From Nonomuraea guangzhouensis (lineage in GTDB: Bacteria; Actinomycetota; Actinomycetes; Streptosporangiales; Streptosporangiaceae): a stretch of 64,000 bases of DNA. The position numbers and the translations under genes were made by a program. Positions 22,815-30,724 of the stretch are shown here, one piece after another. Numbering within the stretch: position 1 is the stretch's first letter; the number at the start of each line of letters is the position of its first letter. The notes below the pieces were generated by a model. The model was not told the origin of the DNA. It saw nothing but the letters and a program-made list of their open reading frames with translations, and ran no database searches. The DNA lies in contig NZ_JAHKRM010000049.1 in the NCBI RefSeq assembly GCF_019396345.1, positions 18,520 to 82,519 of the forward strand. Reading direction: 5' to 3'.

Positions 22815-24251
22815 TCACGCGGCGGGGGACGCGACCGCCACGGACTCGCGGAGCGGCAGCCGTACCTCGAACCAGGTGTCGCCGGGCGTCGACCGCGCCT
22901 TGAGCTCGCCGCCGTGCCGTCCGGCCACGATCCGGTAGGAGATGTCGAGCCCGAGACCGGTGCCCTGGCCGACGCTCTTCGTGGTGAAGAACGGCTCGAA
23001 GATCCGGTCCTTGATCGCGTCCGGCACACCGGGGCCGGTGTCGCCGATCTCGATGATCGCCTCGTCCTCGTCGTGCGCGGTGCGGATGGTCAGCGTGCCC
23101 TCCCCGCCCATCGCGTCGAGCGCGTTGTGGATGAGGTTCGTCCACACCTGGTTGAGCTCGCCGGCGTAGGCCGGGATGGGCGGCAGCGTCCGGTCGTAGT
23201 CGGTGACCACGGTGATGCCGGGCGGGATCTTGCCGCGGAAGATGGCGATCGTGCTGTCGAGCAGCTCGTGCACGTCGCAGACCTGGAACGGCGCGCGGTC
23301 CATCTGTGAGTACTGCTTGGCCGAGGCGAGCAGCGAGGTGATCCGCTCGGTCGCCTCGGTCACCTCGCCGAGCATCTGCGAGATCTCGATGGCCTCGGCC
23401 AGCCAGTGCAGCGCGGCGCCCGTGTGCTCCTCGCCCACCTTCTTGTGCACCTTCTCCAGGTGCACGCGGCCGAATCCGGCGTTGACCAGCGCCGGTGCCA
23501 GCTCCCACGCGTCCTCCACGCCGAGCTCGTCCAGGGCCTCGCCCAGGTCGTCCTCCGCGTCGGAGATCTCCATCGGCGTGCGCGGGGGCAGCTTTCCGAC
23601 GGCCGCGGTGCAGTTCTCCTGCATCTCGATCAGGGCCTTCAGCCGCTCCGGCGGTATGCCGTCCTCGGCGAGCTGGGCCAGCTGCATGCGGGAGGTCCTG
23701 ATCAGCTTGCGCAGCTCGCTCACCGCCCGCACGGCCGCCGCCGACGGGTTGTTGAGCTCGTGGGTGAGCCCGGCGGTGATCGTGCCGAGCGCGGTCAGCC
23801 GCTGGCGCCGGTCGATGACCTCCCGCTGCATGCGGCCACCCGACACCATGCCGTCGAGCAGGTGCATCGCCATCGGGAACCACTCGGTCACGATGTGCGC
23901 GAACTTCCTGGCCGGCAGCAGGAACATCCGGGAGGGCGCGGTGGCCCGCAGACTGTGCTGGTAGCGGTCCGGTGCCCGATCGCCGAGATAGGCGCTGGTG
24001 GCCCCGCCGTACACGCCCGGCTGGGAGGTCCGCGGCATATTGACGGTCCCGGCCGTGACCGTCTCCGAAATCATCTGGATCTCACCCTCGACCAGCACGG
24101 CGAAGCACTCCGCCGGGTCGCCCTGCTGGAGGATGATCTCGTCCTGCTCGTAGGACCGCATGGCACCGCTGAGGGCCAGCTTGGTGAGCTGCTCGTCCGT
24201 CAGGCGCTCGAACAGGAAGAGTTTGCGGAGTTCGTCGATGTCGATGGTCAT
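22815..24251 (-). CDS. Histidine kinase with N-terminal cyclic-nucleotide-binding-type domain
   Basis: 478 residues. Residues about 10-120 form a cNMP-binding-type beta barrel (EIILQQGDPAECFAVLVEGEIQM). The phosphoacceptor helix has His164 in TAGLTHELNNPSAAA. About 150 residues of helices separate it from the ATPase domain, whose N box is NLIHNALDAM, with IGDTGPGVP and GQGTGLGLDIS as G boxes. No transmembrane segment is seen, so it is cytosolic. Its start overlaps the stop of the response-regulator gene (ATGA), making the two a coupled signalling pair. The ligand of the barrel is not known. Confidence 0.85.
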   Translation of the reverse strand: MTIDIDELRKLFLFERLTDEQLTKLALSGAMRSYEQDEIILQQGDPAECFAVLVEGEIQMISETVTAGTVNMPRTSQPGVYGGATSAYLGDRAPDRYQHSLRATAPSRMFLLPARKFAHIVTEWFPMAMHLLDGMVSGGRMQREVIDRRQRLTALGTITAGLTHELNNPSAAAVRAVSELRKLIRTSRMQLAQLAEDGIPPERLKALIEMQENCTAAVGKLPPRTPMEISDAEDDLGEALDELGVEDAWELAPALVNAGFGRVHLEKVHKKVGEEHTGAALHWLAEAIEISQMLGEVTEATERITSLLASAKQYSQMDRAPFQVCDVHELLDSTIAIFRGKIPPGITVVTDYDRTLPPIPAYAGELNQVWTNLIHNALDAMGGEGTLTIRTAHDEDEAIIEIGDTGPGVPDAIKDRIFEPFFTTKSVGQGTGLGLDISYRIVAGRHGGELKARSTPGDTWFEVRLPLRESVAVASPAA

Positions 24252-25897
24252 TGCTTCTCCAGGTAACGATGCACGAGCGCGACCGCCATCGCGCCTTCAC
24301 CGACGGCGGAGGCCACCCGCTTGATCGACTCGGCCCGTACGTCACCCGCGGCCAGCACTCCCGGCACGTTCGTCTCCAGGAAGTACGGCTCGCGCCTGAG
24401 CGTCCAGTTGCGCGGGCGCTTGCCGCCCTGCACCAGGTCCGGCCCGGTCAGCACGAACCCCTTGGCGTCGCGCTCGATCGTGTCGCCGAGCCAGGAGGTG
24501 AAGGGCTCGGCACCGATGAACACGAACAGCCACTGCGTCTCGACCACCTGCTCCTCGCCCTTCGTGGAGAGCGTGAGGCGCTCCAGGTGCCCGTCGCCGT
24601 CGCCGGCGGTGACCTGCGTCTGGTAGTGCACCTCGATGTTCGGGATCGCGGCGATCTGCTCGATGAGGTAGTGCGACATGGACTTCTCCAAACCGTCACC
24701 TCTCACCAACAAATGAACCGTGCTCGCGAATCCCGACAGGTAGACCGCCGCCTGACCGGCCGAGTTGGCCGCGCCGACGATGTAGACCTCGCTGTCCTTG
24801 CAGGAGGGCGCCTCGGTCAGCGCCGCGCCGTAGAAGACGCCCCTGCCCACCATTTCGTCCAGGCCCGGCGCGTCCAGGCGGCGGTAGGTGACACCGGTCG
24901 CCAGGATCACCGCGTGCGCGGCGATCTCGCCACCGTCCTTGAACCCGACCACCCTGGCCTGCCCCCGGGGCTCCAGATGGCTGACCTTCTGCGCGCTCAG
25001 CAACTCGGCCCCGAACTTCAGCGCCTGCCTGCGCGCCCGGTCGGTCAGTTGCTGGCCGGACACGCCGTCGGGGAAGCCCAGGTAGTTCTCGATCCGCGAG
25101 CTCTGGCCCGCCTGCCCGCCGGAGGCGTGCGCCTCGATCAGCACGGTGTTGAGCCCCTCGGAGGCGCCGTACACCGCCGCGCCCAGCCCGGCGGGGCCGC
25201 CGCCGACGACGATCAGGTCGTAGAAGTCGGTGGCCGGCGTGGTCGACAGTCCCACGGCCGCCGCGAGCGAGGCCTGGTCGGGCGACTGCATCGAGACGCC
25301 CGCGGCGGTGACCACGAGCGGCAGCCGGCAGTCCGCGCCGACCGCCGCCACGAGCTCGGCGCCCTCCGGGTCCTCGGCCAGCATCCACTGGTACGGCACG
25401 TGGCTGCGGGCCAGGAACTCACGCACCTTGTACGACGGCGCCGACCACCGATCGCCCACCACCCGCAGTTCGGCGACCTCGATGCGCTCGGTCCGGTGCC
25501 AGGCGTCGAGCTGGCCGTCGATCACCGGATAGAACTTCTCCTCCGGCGGGTCCCACGGCTTGAGCAGGTAGTGGTCGAGGTCCACCACGTTGATCGCCTG
25601 GATGGCGGCGTCAGTGTCCGCGTAGGCGGTCAGGAGCACCCGGCGCGCGTACGGATACATGTCCATCGCGGCCTCAAGGAACTGCACCCCGTTCATCTGC
25701 GGCATCCGGTAGTCGGCCAGGATCGCGGCCACGTCGTCGCCGCGCAGCCGCATCTCCTTCACGGCCTCCATGCCCTGGTCCGCGGCCTCCGCCCGGACGA
25801 TCCTGTACTGCTGGCCGTAGCGGCGCCTCAGGTCACGGGCAACCGCCCGCGATACGCCTGGGTCGTCGTCCACCGTCACGATGACCGGCTTGTCCAT
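24248..25897 (-). CDS. Response regulator fused to thioredoxin-reductase-like flavoprotein
   Basis: 549 residues from ATG25897 (site GGGGAAGG). Residues 1-120 form a receiver domain with acidic pocket Asp10-12, phosphoacceptor Asp62 in LADYRMPQMNG, and Lys113. After a linker domain (to about 215), a pyridine-nucleotide-disulphide-reductase-like module follows: VVGGGPAGLGAAVYG for FAD, ILATGVTYRRLDAPG, VYIVGAANSAGQAA for NADPH, and VLAAGDVR. The CxxC pair of thioredoxin reductases is missing, so it cannot reduce thioredoxin conventionally. Output is probably a phosphorylation-controlled redox reaction. It is first in the operon, divergent from a TetR gene. Confidence 0.85.
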   Translation of the reverse strand: MDKPVIVTVDDDPGVSRAVARDLRRRYGQQYRIVRAEAADQGMEAVKEMRLRGDDVAAILADYRMPQMNGVQFLEAAMDMYPYARRVLLTAYADTDAAIQAINVVDLDHYLLKPWDPPEEKFYPVIDGQLDAWHRTERIEVAELRVVGDRWSAPSYKVREFLARSHVPYQWMLAEDPEGAELVAAVGADCRLPLVVTAAGVSMQSPDQASLAAAVGLSTTPATDFYDLIVVGGGPAGLGAAVYGASEGLNTVLIEAHASGGQAGQSSRIENYLGFPDGVSGQQLTDRARRQALKFGAELLSAQKVSHLEPRGQARVVGFKDGGEIAAHAVILATGVTYRRLDAPGLDEMVGRGVFYGAALTEAPSCKDSEVYIVGAANSAGQAAVYLSGFASTVHLLVRGDGLEKSMSHYLIEQIAAIPNIEVHYQTQVTAGDGDGHLERLTLSTKGEEQVVETQWLFVFIGAEPFTSWLGDTIERDAKGFVLTGPDLVQGGKRPRNWTLRREPYFLETNVPGVLAAGDVRAESIKRVASAVGEGAMAVALVHRYLEKQ

Positions 25898-25953
25898 GGC
25901 CCTGCCTTCCCCACGTTTGTCTCTAAAAGGAAGGATGTCATGTGCTGCCAAGT

Positions 25954-25971
25954 CAGTAAGCGCTCACTAAT
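25954..25971. promoter_or_regulatory. TetR operator between the RR-TrxR and tetR genes
   Basis: TCAGTAAGCGCTCACTAA is an 18-bp inverted repeat matching at seven of nine arm positions, centred on AGCGCT. It lies 11 bp upstream of the tetR ATG. A likely -10 (TAAGAT, within 25970-25976) overlaps its right edge, so autoregulation is expected. It may also control the divergent signalling operon. Confidence 0.55.
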
Positions 25972-25982
25972 AAGATGCGCCC

Positions 25983-26555
25983 ATGAACACCCGCGATCGC
26001 ATCATCGACGCCGCCGAGCAGGCCATCCACGAATACGGCCTGGCGGGGGCGACCACGAAACGCATCGCGTCGCAGGCCGGTTGCTCCGAGGCGCTGCTCT
26101 ACAAGCACTTCCCCGGGAAGGAGGCGCTGCTGCTGGCGGTCCTGCTCGAACGGCTGCCCGCGCTCGCCCCGGCGCTGGCCGCGCTGCGGGAGCGCCTCGG
26201 TGAGGGCGACCTGGCGGGCAACCTCACCGAGTTCGCGCTGGCGGCCGTCGACTTCTACGGCCGCGCCGCCGGCATCGCCTCGGGGATGATCTCCGATCCG
26301 TCGCTGCTGAGCACGTTCAGGGACATGCTGGCCAAGGGGGCCACCGGCCCGCACCTGCCGATCGAGGTACTGGCCGAGGTGCTGCGGGCCGAGCAGCGGC
26401 TCGGCCGGCTCGACGGCGCGATCGACGCCGGGGCCGCCGCCTCGCTGCTGATGGGCGCCTGCTTCCACCGCGCCCACCTGGCCTTCTTCACCGACCTCGC
26501 GCAGCCGGCCGACGCATGGGCCGCCGCGATCGTGGCGACCCTGATCAGGCGATGA
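25983..26555 (+). CDS. TetR-family regulator
   Basis: 190 residues. The N-terminal HTH (TRDRIIDAAEQAIHEYGLAG, then ATTKRIASQAGCSEALLYKHF at about 22-42) is canonical. The remaining helices form a small ligand domain. It is divergent from the RR-TrxR/histidine kinase operon across 85 bp that contain its probable operator. Its last 11 bp overlap the convergent SDR gene. The effector cannot be predicted. Confidence 0.8.
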   Translation: MNTRDRIIDAAEQAIHEYGLAGATTKRIASQAGCSEALLYKHFPGKEALLLAVLLERLPALAPALAALRERLGEGDLAGNLTEFALAAVDFYGRAAGIASGMISDPSLLSTFRDMLAKGATGPHLPIEVLAEVLRAEQRLGRLDGAIDAGAAASLLMGACFHRAHLAFFTDLAQPADAWAAAIVATLIRR

Positions 26556-27306
26556 CGCGGCTCTCGCCGCCGTCGACCAGCATCGAGATCCCGTTCACGA
26601 ACGAGGCCCGCTCGCTGGCCAGGAACGCCACCACGTCCCCCACTTCCTCGGGCCGCCCGACTCGCCCCACCGGCACCCCGCCGCCCCGCACGGCCAGGCC
26701 CTCGTCGCCACCCGCGGTCTCGCGCAGCCGCTCGGTGTCGATCGGGCCCGGCAGCACGTTGTTGACCAGCACCCCGTCGCCGCCGACCTCCCGGGCCAGC
26801 GTCCGCACGATCCCGGCGACGGCCGAGCGGGTCGTGTTGGACAGAGCCAGGCCGTCGATCGCCTCGCGTACCGACCGGCTGGTGATCGTGACGATCCGGC
26901 CCCAGCCGCGGGCGCGCATCTCCGGCAGCACGGCGTGCAGCAGGCGTACGGTGCCGAGCAGGTTGCGCTGCACCGCGATGTCCCAGTCATCCAGGCGGAC
27001 GTCGACGAACCGGCCCACGGGCGGTCCGCCCGCGTTGGCCACCAGGATGTCCACCGGGCCCAGCACGTCCCGCGTCTCGGCGACCACCCGGACGGCGGCG
27101 TCGTGCTCCTCCACGTCCGCGAGCACGGCGTGCACCACGCCGCCGAACTCCTGCAGCGCGACCACCGCGTCGGCCAGCCGTTCCGGATTGCGCGCGCTGA
27201 CGCAGACGGCGCAGCCCTCCCGCGCCAGGCTCTTGGCCGCGGCGAGCCCGATGCCCGCGCTGCCTCCGGTGACGAGTGCGACTCTGCCCTTGATGCCCAG
27301 ATCCAT
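26545..27306 (-). CDS. SDR-family protein with SxxxR in place of YxxxK
   Basis: 253 residues. The cofactor loop TGGSAGIG (13-20), NAGG (91-94) and C-terminal NGISMLVDGG are standard for SDRs. At the active-site helix the sequence is LALSNTTRSAVAG, so the catalytic Tyr and Lys align with Ser156 and Arg160. Several actinobacterial SDRs share this SN..R pattern; they may use a different proton relay or be non-catalytic. It lies 18 bp downstream of the ECF41 sigma gene on the same strand, so it is probably the third gene of that operon. Confidence 0.7.
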   Translation of the reverse strand: MDLGIKGRVALVTGGSAGIGLAAAKSLAREGCAVCVSARNPERLADAVVALQEFGGVVHAVLADVEEHDAAVRVVAETRDVLGPVDILVANAGGPPVGRFVDVRLDDWDIAVQRNLLGTVRLLHAVLPEMRARGWGRIVTITSRSVREAIDGLALSNTTRSAVAGIVRTLAREVGGDGVLVNNVLPGPIDTERLRETAGGDEGLAVRGGGVPVGRVGRPEEVGDVVAFLASERASFVNGISMLVDGGESRVIA

Positions 27307-27324
27307 GAAGGTGACTATAGGTGG

Positions 27325-28173
27325 TCAGGCGGTTCGTACCCGTGAGAGCTTGTCCGGATTGAGCAGACCGTACAGGCCGTGGATGCGGCCGTCGCGGATC
27401 TCGATGGCGACGAGCTGCTCGTTGCCCGCGACGCTGGTCAGGATCGCGGGGTGGCCGTTGACCTCGACCAGTTCCGCCGCGCCGAAGGCGTAGCGCGACA
27501 CCAGCCCGCCGACGAACGCCGCCACCTTCTCGCGGCCGATGATCGGGCGGAGCGCGGCGCGGACCTTGCCGCCGCCGTCGTTCCAGGCCACGACGTCCTC
27601 GTGCAGCAGGTCGGTGAGCGCGCCCAGGTCGCCGCCCGAGGCCGCCGCCACGAACTTGAGCAGCAGCTCGGCATGCTGCTCCGAGGTCGGCTGGAACCGG
27701 TCACGGCCCTGCTCCAGCCGCTGCGCGGCGCGGTGGTGCAGCTGGCGGGCGTTGGCGACCGAGGAGCCGACGATCTCGGCGATCTGGTCGTACGGCAGCT
27801 CGAACGCCTCCCGCAGCACGAACACCGCGCGCTCGGGCGGCGACAGGCGCTCCATCAGGTGCAGCGTGGCGTAGGAGACGGTGTCGCGCAGCTCGGCCGT
27901 GTCGAGCGGCCCGGCCTCGGCCGTCGCGACCGGCTCGGGCAGCCAGGGGCCGACGTAGCTCTCACGCTTGACCCTGGCCGAGCGGAGCTGGTCGAGCGCC
28001 AGCCTGGACACCACGGTCACCAGGAACGCGCGGGGCTCCCTGATCTCCGCGTGATCCGTGGCCTGCCAGCGCAGCCACGCCTCCTGCACCACGTCTTCCG
28101 CGTCCCACATGCTGCCCAGCAGCCGGTAGGCCAGCCCGAGCAGCATGGAGCGGTATTCCTCGAAGTCCACCAC
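27325..28173 (-). CDS. ECF41-type sigma factor with SnoaL-like C-terminal domain
   Basis: 282 residues. Region 2 (about 5-70, MWDAEDVVQEAWLRW) and region 4 (about 105-160, LSPPERAVFVLREAFELPYDQIAEI) are followed by a SnoaL-like domain (about 165-282). ECF41 hallmarks are present: WLPEP in the linker (77-81), the DGGGK segment, and NPDKL at 272-276. ECF41 factors have no anti-sigma partner; the C-terminal domain itself controls activity. They sit beside oxidoreductases, epimerases or carboxymuconolactone decarboxylases, and here the next gene upstream is an epimerase, 4 bp away. Confidence 0.9.
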   Translation of the reverse strand: MVDFEEYRSMLLGLAYRLLGSMWDAEDVVQEAWLRWQATDHAEIREPRAFLVTVVSRLALDQLRSARVKRESYVGPWLPEPVATAEAGPLDTAELRDTVSYATLHLMERLSPPERAVFVLREAFELPYDQIAEIVGSSVANARQLHHRAAQRLEQGRDRFQPTSEQHAELLLKFVAAASGGDLGALTDLLHEDVVAWNDGGGKVRAALRPIIGREKVAAFVGGLVSRYAFGAAELVEVNGHPAILTSVAGNEQLVAIEIRDGRIHGLYGLLNPDKLSRVRTA

Positions 28174-28177
28174 GGCA

Positions 28178-29041
28178 TCATGCCGCGACGTCGAAGAAGG
28201 ACGGATGCCGGGGCCGCCAGTTGAGCGCGAGCCGGGCGCGGCTGTTGTCGGCGCCGCGCAGCCTGGTCATGAAGGCGACGCCGAAGGGGCCGACGGCCAG
28301 CCGGGCCAGGAACGCGGGCACCCGCTTGGGCGCCGGAGCGCCCAGCGCGGCGGCGTACGCGGGCAGCCAGTCGCCCATCGTGACCGGCGCGTCGTCCACC
28401 ACGTTGAGCGCACCGGTCACGTCCCTGTCCAGCGCCGCGACGATCGCGGTGGCGGCGTCGTGCGCGCCGGTGAACGACAACACCGAGCCGCCGTCGCCGA
28501 CGATCGGCATCTTGCCCGCCCTGACCGCCTCGGTGGTGGCGCCGCCTTCGTCGTACGCCGAGCCGGGGCCGGTCAGATGCCCGAAACGGAGCACCAGCCC
28601 ACCGGCGTCGGTGGTCTGCCGCTCCAGCTCGCGCAGCGCCCCGAGGACGGGCGCGAACGGCTTGGGCGGGTCCTGCCACAGCGGCGCGTCCTCGTCGGCC
28701 AGTCCCGGAGCCGGGTCGTAGGCGTAGGCGAGGCCCTGCGCGATGAACCTGGCGTTCGGGGCGGCGTCGATGAGGTTGCGGGTGCCCTCCACGCGCAGCC
28801 GGTTCGTCAGCTCGAACTGCCTGTCGATCCGCTTCGGGTCGATCGTCCGGGGAATCGCGGTCAGCAGGTGCACGATCGCGTCGGGCGCGGCCTCCCGGAC
28901 GAACCGCCGGGTCGCCTCGCGGTCGAGCGCGTCGGCGTTCTTCGACCGCGACAGCTCGATCGCCTCGTGGCCCACGGCGGCGAGCAGGGGGACAAGCTGA
29001 CGGCCGATGACACCGGTGGCGCCGGCGACGAGAACTCTCAT
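28178..29041 (-). CDS. NAD-dependent epimerase/dehydratase family protein
   Basis: 287 residues from ATG29041, just after GGAG. Extended-SDR N-terminus MRVLVAGATGVIGRQLVPLL, with an NAD(P) loop at 7-13 and VHLLTAI. The usual active-site YxxxK is not obvious (QGLAYAYDPAPG), so it is an atypical member. It is the partner gene of the ECF41 sigma factor and is read from an ECF41-type promoter (29068-29094). The substrate of this class is unknown; a role in redox or metabolite damage is only suspected. Confidence 0.75.
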   Translation of the reverse strand: MRVLVAGATGVIGRQLVPLLAAVGHEAIELSRSKNADALDREATRRFVREAAPDAIVHLLTAIPRTIDPKRIDRQFELTNRLRVEGTRNLIDAAPNARFIAQGLAYAYDPAPGLADEDAPLWQDPPKPFAPVLGALRELERQTTDAGGLVLRFGHLTGPGSAYDEGGATTEAVRAGKMPIVGDGGSVLSFTGAHDAATAIVAALDRDVTGALNVVDDAPVTMGDWLPAYAAALGAPAPKRVPAFLARLAVGPFGVAFMTRLRGADNSRARLALNWRPRHPSFFDVAA

Positions 29042-29067
29042 GATGACTCCATTCCTTTTGTCATCAG

Positions 29068-29094
29068 GACGGGACAGCCTCCAGCGATGTGACA
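29068..29094 (-). promoter_or_regulatory. ECF41 promoter
   Basis: On the minus strand, TGTCACA (29094-29088) is followed after exactly 16 bp by CGTC (29071-29068). This matches the published ECF41 target promoter, -35 TGTCACA and -10 CGTC. It reads into the epimerase, ECF41 and SDR genes, so the sigma factor probably activates its own operon. Confidence 0.8.
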
Positions 29095-29138
29095 GTCCGC
29101 GGGTAGAAATGCCGCGACAAGCATGATGAGGTTGGGAC

Positions 29139-29816
29139 GTGGCGAGAAATCTGATTCTTTCGGGAGGCTTGTTCCATGACTTCGAGGCCACCTCGGCGGC
29201 ACTCGCCGAAGTGCTCGCCGGGGTGGGAGTCGAATCCGAGATCACCGAGGACATCGCGGGCGCGCTGAGCGAGCCGTCGGAGGTCCAGCTCATCACCGTC
29301 AACGCGCTGCGCTGGCAGATGGACCTCGACCGCTTCGCCGACCTGCGTGACGAGTGGCGCTTCGAACTGCCCGCCCAGGCCCGCACCACCCTGCTCGACC
29401 ACCTGGACCGGGGTGGCGGACTGCTCTGCATGCACTCGGCGTCGATCTGCTTCGACGACTGGCAGGGGTGGCCGCGCGTGCTGGGCGGCTGCTGGACCTG
29501 GCCCAAGTCCCACCATCCGCCGCTGGGCTGGACCGGGGTACGCGTGCACGGCGGCCACCCGATCGTGGACGGGCTGCGCGACTTCGACCTGGTGGACGAG
29601 GTCTACAGCGACCTCGACGTGCTGCCGGACGTACAACCGCTCGCGTCATCGGCCACCGGGCAGCCACTGGTGTGGGCGCGGCCGGTGCGGCGGGGGCGGG
29701 TCGTGTACGACGCGCTGGGGCACGACGTCCGGTCGTACGAGAACGAGATCCACCGCACGTTACTGCAGCGGTCCGCCCTGTGGCTGTTGAAACGCCCGGT
29801 GGCCGTGACCGACTGA
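29139..29816 (+). CDS. ThuA-like domain protein
   Basis: 225 residues from GTG29139, with GAGG upstream. ThuA fold (class I glutamine-amidotransferase-like): NLILSGGLFHDFEATSAALAEVL, LDRGGGLLCMHSAS, WTGVRVHGGHPIVDGLRDFDLVDEVY, PVRRGRVVYDALGHDVRSYE. ThuA proteins occur in sugar catabolism; their reaction is poorly defined. It is divergent from the ECF41 operon, with the ECF41 promoter in the shared 97-bp gap, and no sugar genes adjoin it. Confidence 0.75.
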   Translation: MARNLILSGGLFHDFEATSAALAEVLAGVGVESEITEDIAGALSEPSEVQLITVNALRWQMDLDRFADLRDEWRFELPAQARTTLLDHLDRGGGLLCMHSASICFDDWQGWPRVLGGCWTWPKSHHPPLGWTGVRVHGGHPIVDGLRDFDLVDEVYSDLDVLPDVQPLASSATGQPLVWARPVRRGRVVYDALGHDVRSYENEIHRTLLQRSALWLLKRPVAVTD

Positions 29817-30075
29817 GCCGGCTCGGTCGGCGGAGAAACCGCGGATGGCTTCGGCCAGTTCGTCCGGGACGTCCTCGGCCAGGTGGTGGCCGCCATCCAG
29901 CGTGTGGCCGCGCGGTCGACGCCCAGCCCCGCCGGTAGCCCTCGCACATCGCGTGTACGGCGGCTTGGACGAGCGGCCGTACCCCCTGGTGTCGGGGCAC
30001 ACCACGGTGTGGCCGAGGGCGAAATCGTCGAACATCCGCCCGCGCCTACCCGGCCCGATCACTTCCACTCGGTAC
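29817..30075 (-). pseudogene. Internally deleted alpha/beta-hydrolase remnant
   Basis: On the minus strand one frame reads GRMFDDFALGHTVVCPDTRG then YGRSSKPPYT, which is the strand-3/strand-4 region of epoxide-hydrolase or dehalogenase-like proteins. After about 20 residues it passes directly to GGHHLAEDVPDELAEAIRGF, the typical C-terminal catalytic-His helix. The nucleophile elbow and cap domain between them are missing, as is the N-terminus. It is a deletion derivative of a roughly 280-residue enzyme. Its 5' part overlaps the 3' end of the MerR gene. Confidence 0.65.
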
Positions 30076-30705
30076 TTCGCGGGCCGAGCCGCCGACCCGC
30101 CGCGCCGACTCCGACTCGTGCGCCAGGCGGCGGAGGGCGTCGAACGCCCGCCCGTACAGGACCGTGCCCAGCACCAGCGCCTCGACGGCGGCCTCGCGCG
30201 GCCCGTCGAACGGCACCGTGTCCATCTCCGCCTCGGCCACCAGCTTCTCGGCCGTCCGGGCATAGACCATCAGATCGGTGGACATGCCGAGCTGGCCCAT
30301 CCTGACGACGGTCTGGGTGAGCTCGTCCCGCGTGGGGGCCTCAGGGCTGACGTCCCAGCCGAGCTCCGCGATGAGGGTGTCGACCTGGCCGCGAGCCGTG
30401 TCCCATTCTTCACCGGGCTCCGGCTCGATGGTGGGACCGAGAGCGTACTGGGCGGTGCCGAGCATGAGGTGCACCGAGAGCGACTCGTCGTCCACCGCCT
30501 CGATGACCTTCTTGATGGCGGCGACGGGCAGCCGGCCCACCTCCAGCAGTGCCCGGATGAGGCGGAGTCTGCGCAGGTGGGAGTCGTCGTACTCGGCTCG
30601 GGTGGCCGCGATCTGCCGGCCCTGGTGCAGCAGGCCCTCGCGGAGGTAGTACTTGATCGTCGCGATCGCCACACCGGACTCGACACTCAGCTCCGAAACG
30701 CGCAT
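30046..30705 (-). CDS. MerR-family transcriptional regulator
   Basis: 219 residues. MRVSELSVESGVAIATIKYYLREGLL is a MerR winged helix, followed by the YDDSHLRRLRLIRALLEVGRLP wing-helix segment. The effector region (about 80-200) is helical with no Cys cluster, so it is not a metal sensor. The last residues (about 200-219) run into the hydrolase remnant and may be an altered C-terminus. It appears leaderless: TATTAT lies six bases before ATG30705. Confidence 0.75.
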   Translation of the reverse strand: MRVSELSVESGVAIATIKYYLREGLLHQGRQIAATRAEYDDSHLRRLRLIRALLEVGRLPVAAIKKVIEAVDDESLSVHLMLGTAQYALGPTIEPEPGEEWDTARGQVDTLIAELGWDVSPEAPTRDELTQTVVRMGQLGMSTDLMVYARTAEKLVAEAEMDTVPFDGPREAAVEALVLGTVLYGRAFDALRRLAHESESARRVGGSAREVPSGSDRAG

Positions 30706-30724
30706 CGCTAGATAATAGCGCTAT
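30706..30724 (-). promoter_or_regulatory. MerR promoter with palindromic half-sites
   Basis: ATAGCGCTAT (30715-30724) is a perfect 10-bp palindrome, and CGCTA (30706-30710) with TAGCG (30716-30720) forms an overlapping inverted repeat with a 5-bp spacer. The -10 TATTAT (30717-30712, minus strand) lies between them, and transcription would start at the ATG. The layout predicts autoregulation of the MerR gene. Confidence 0.5.
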
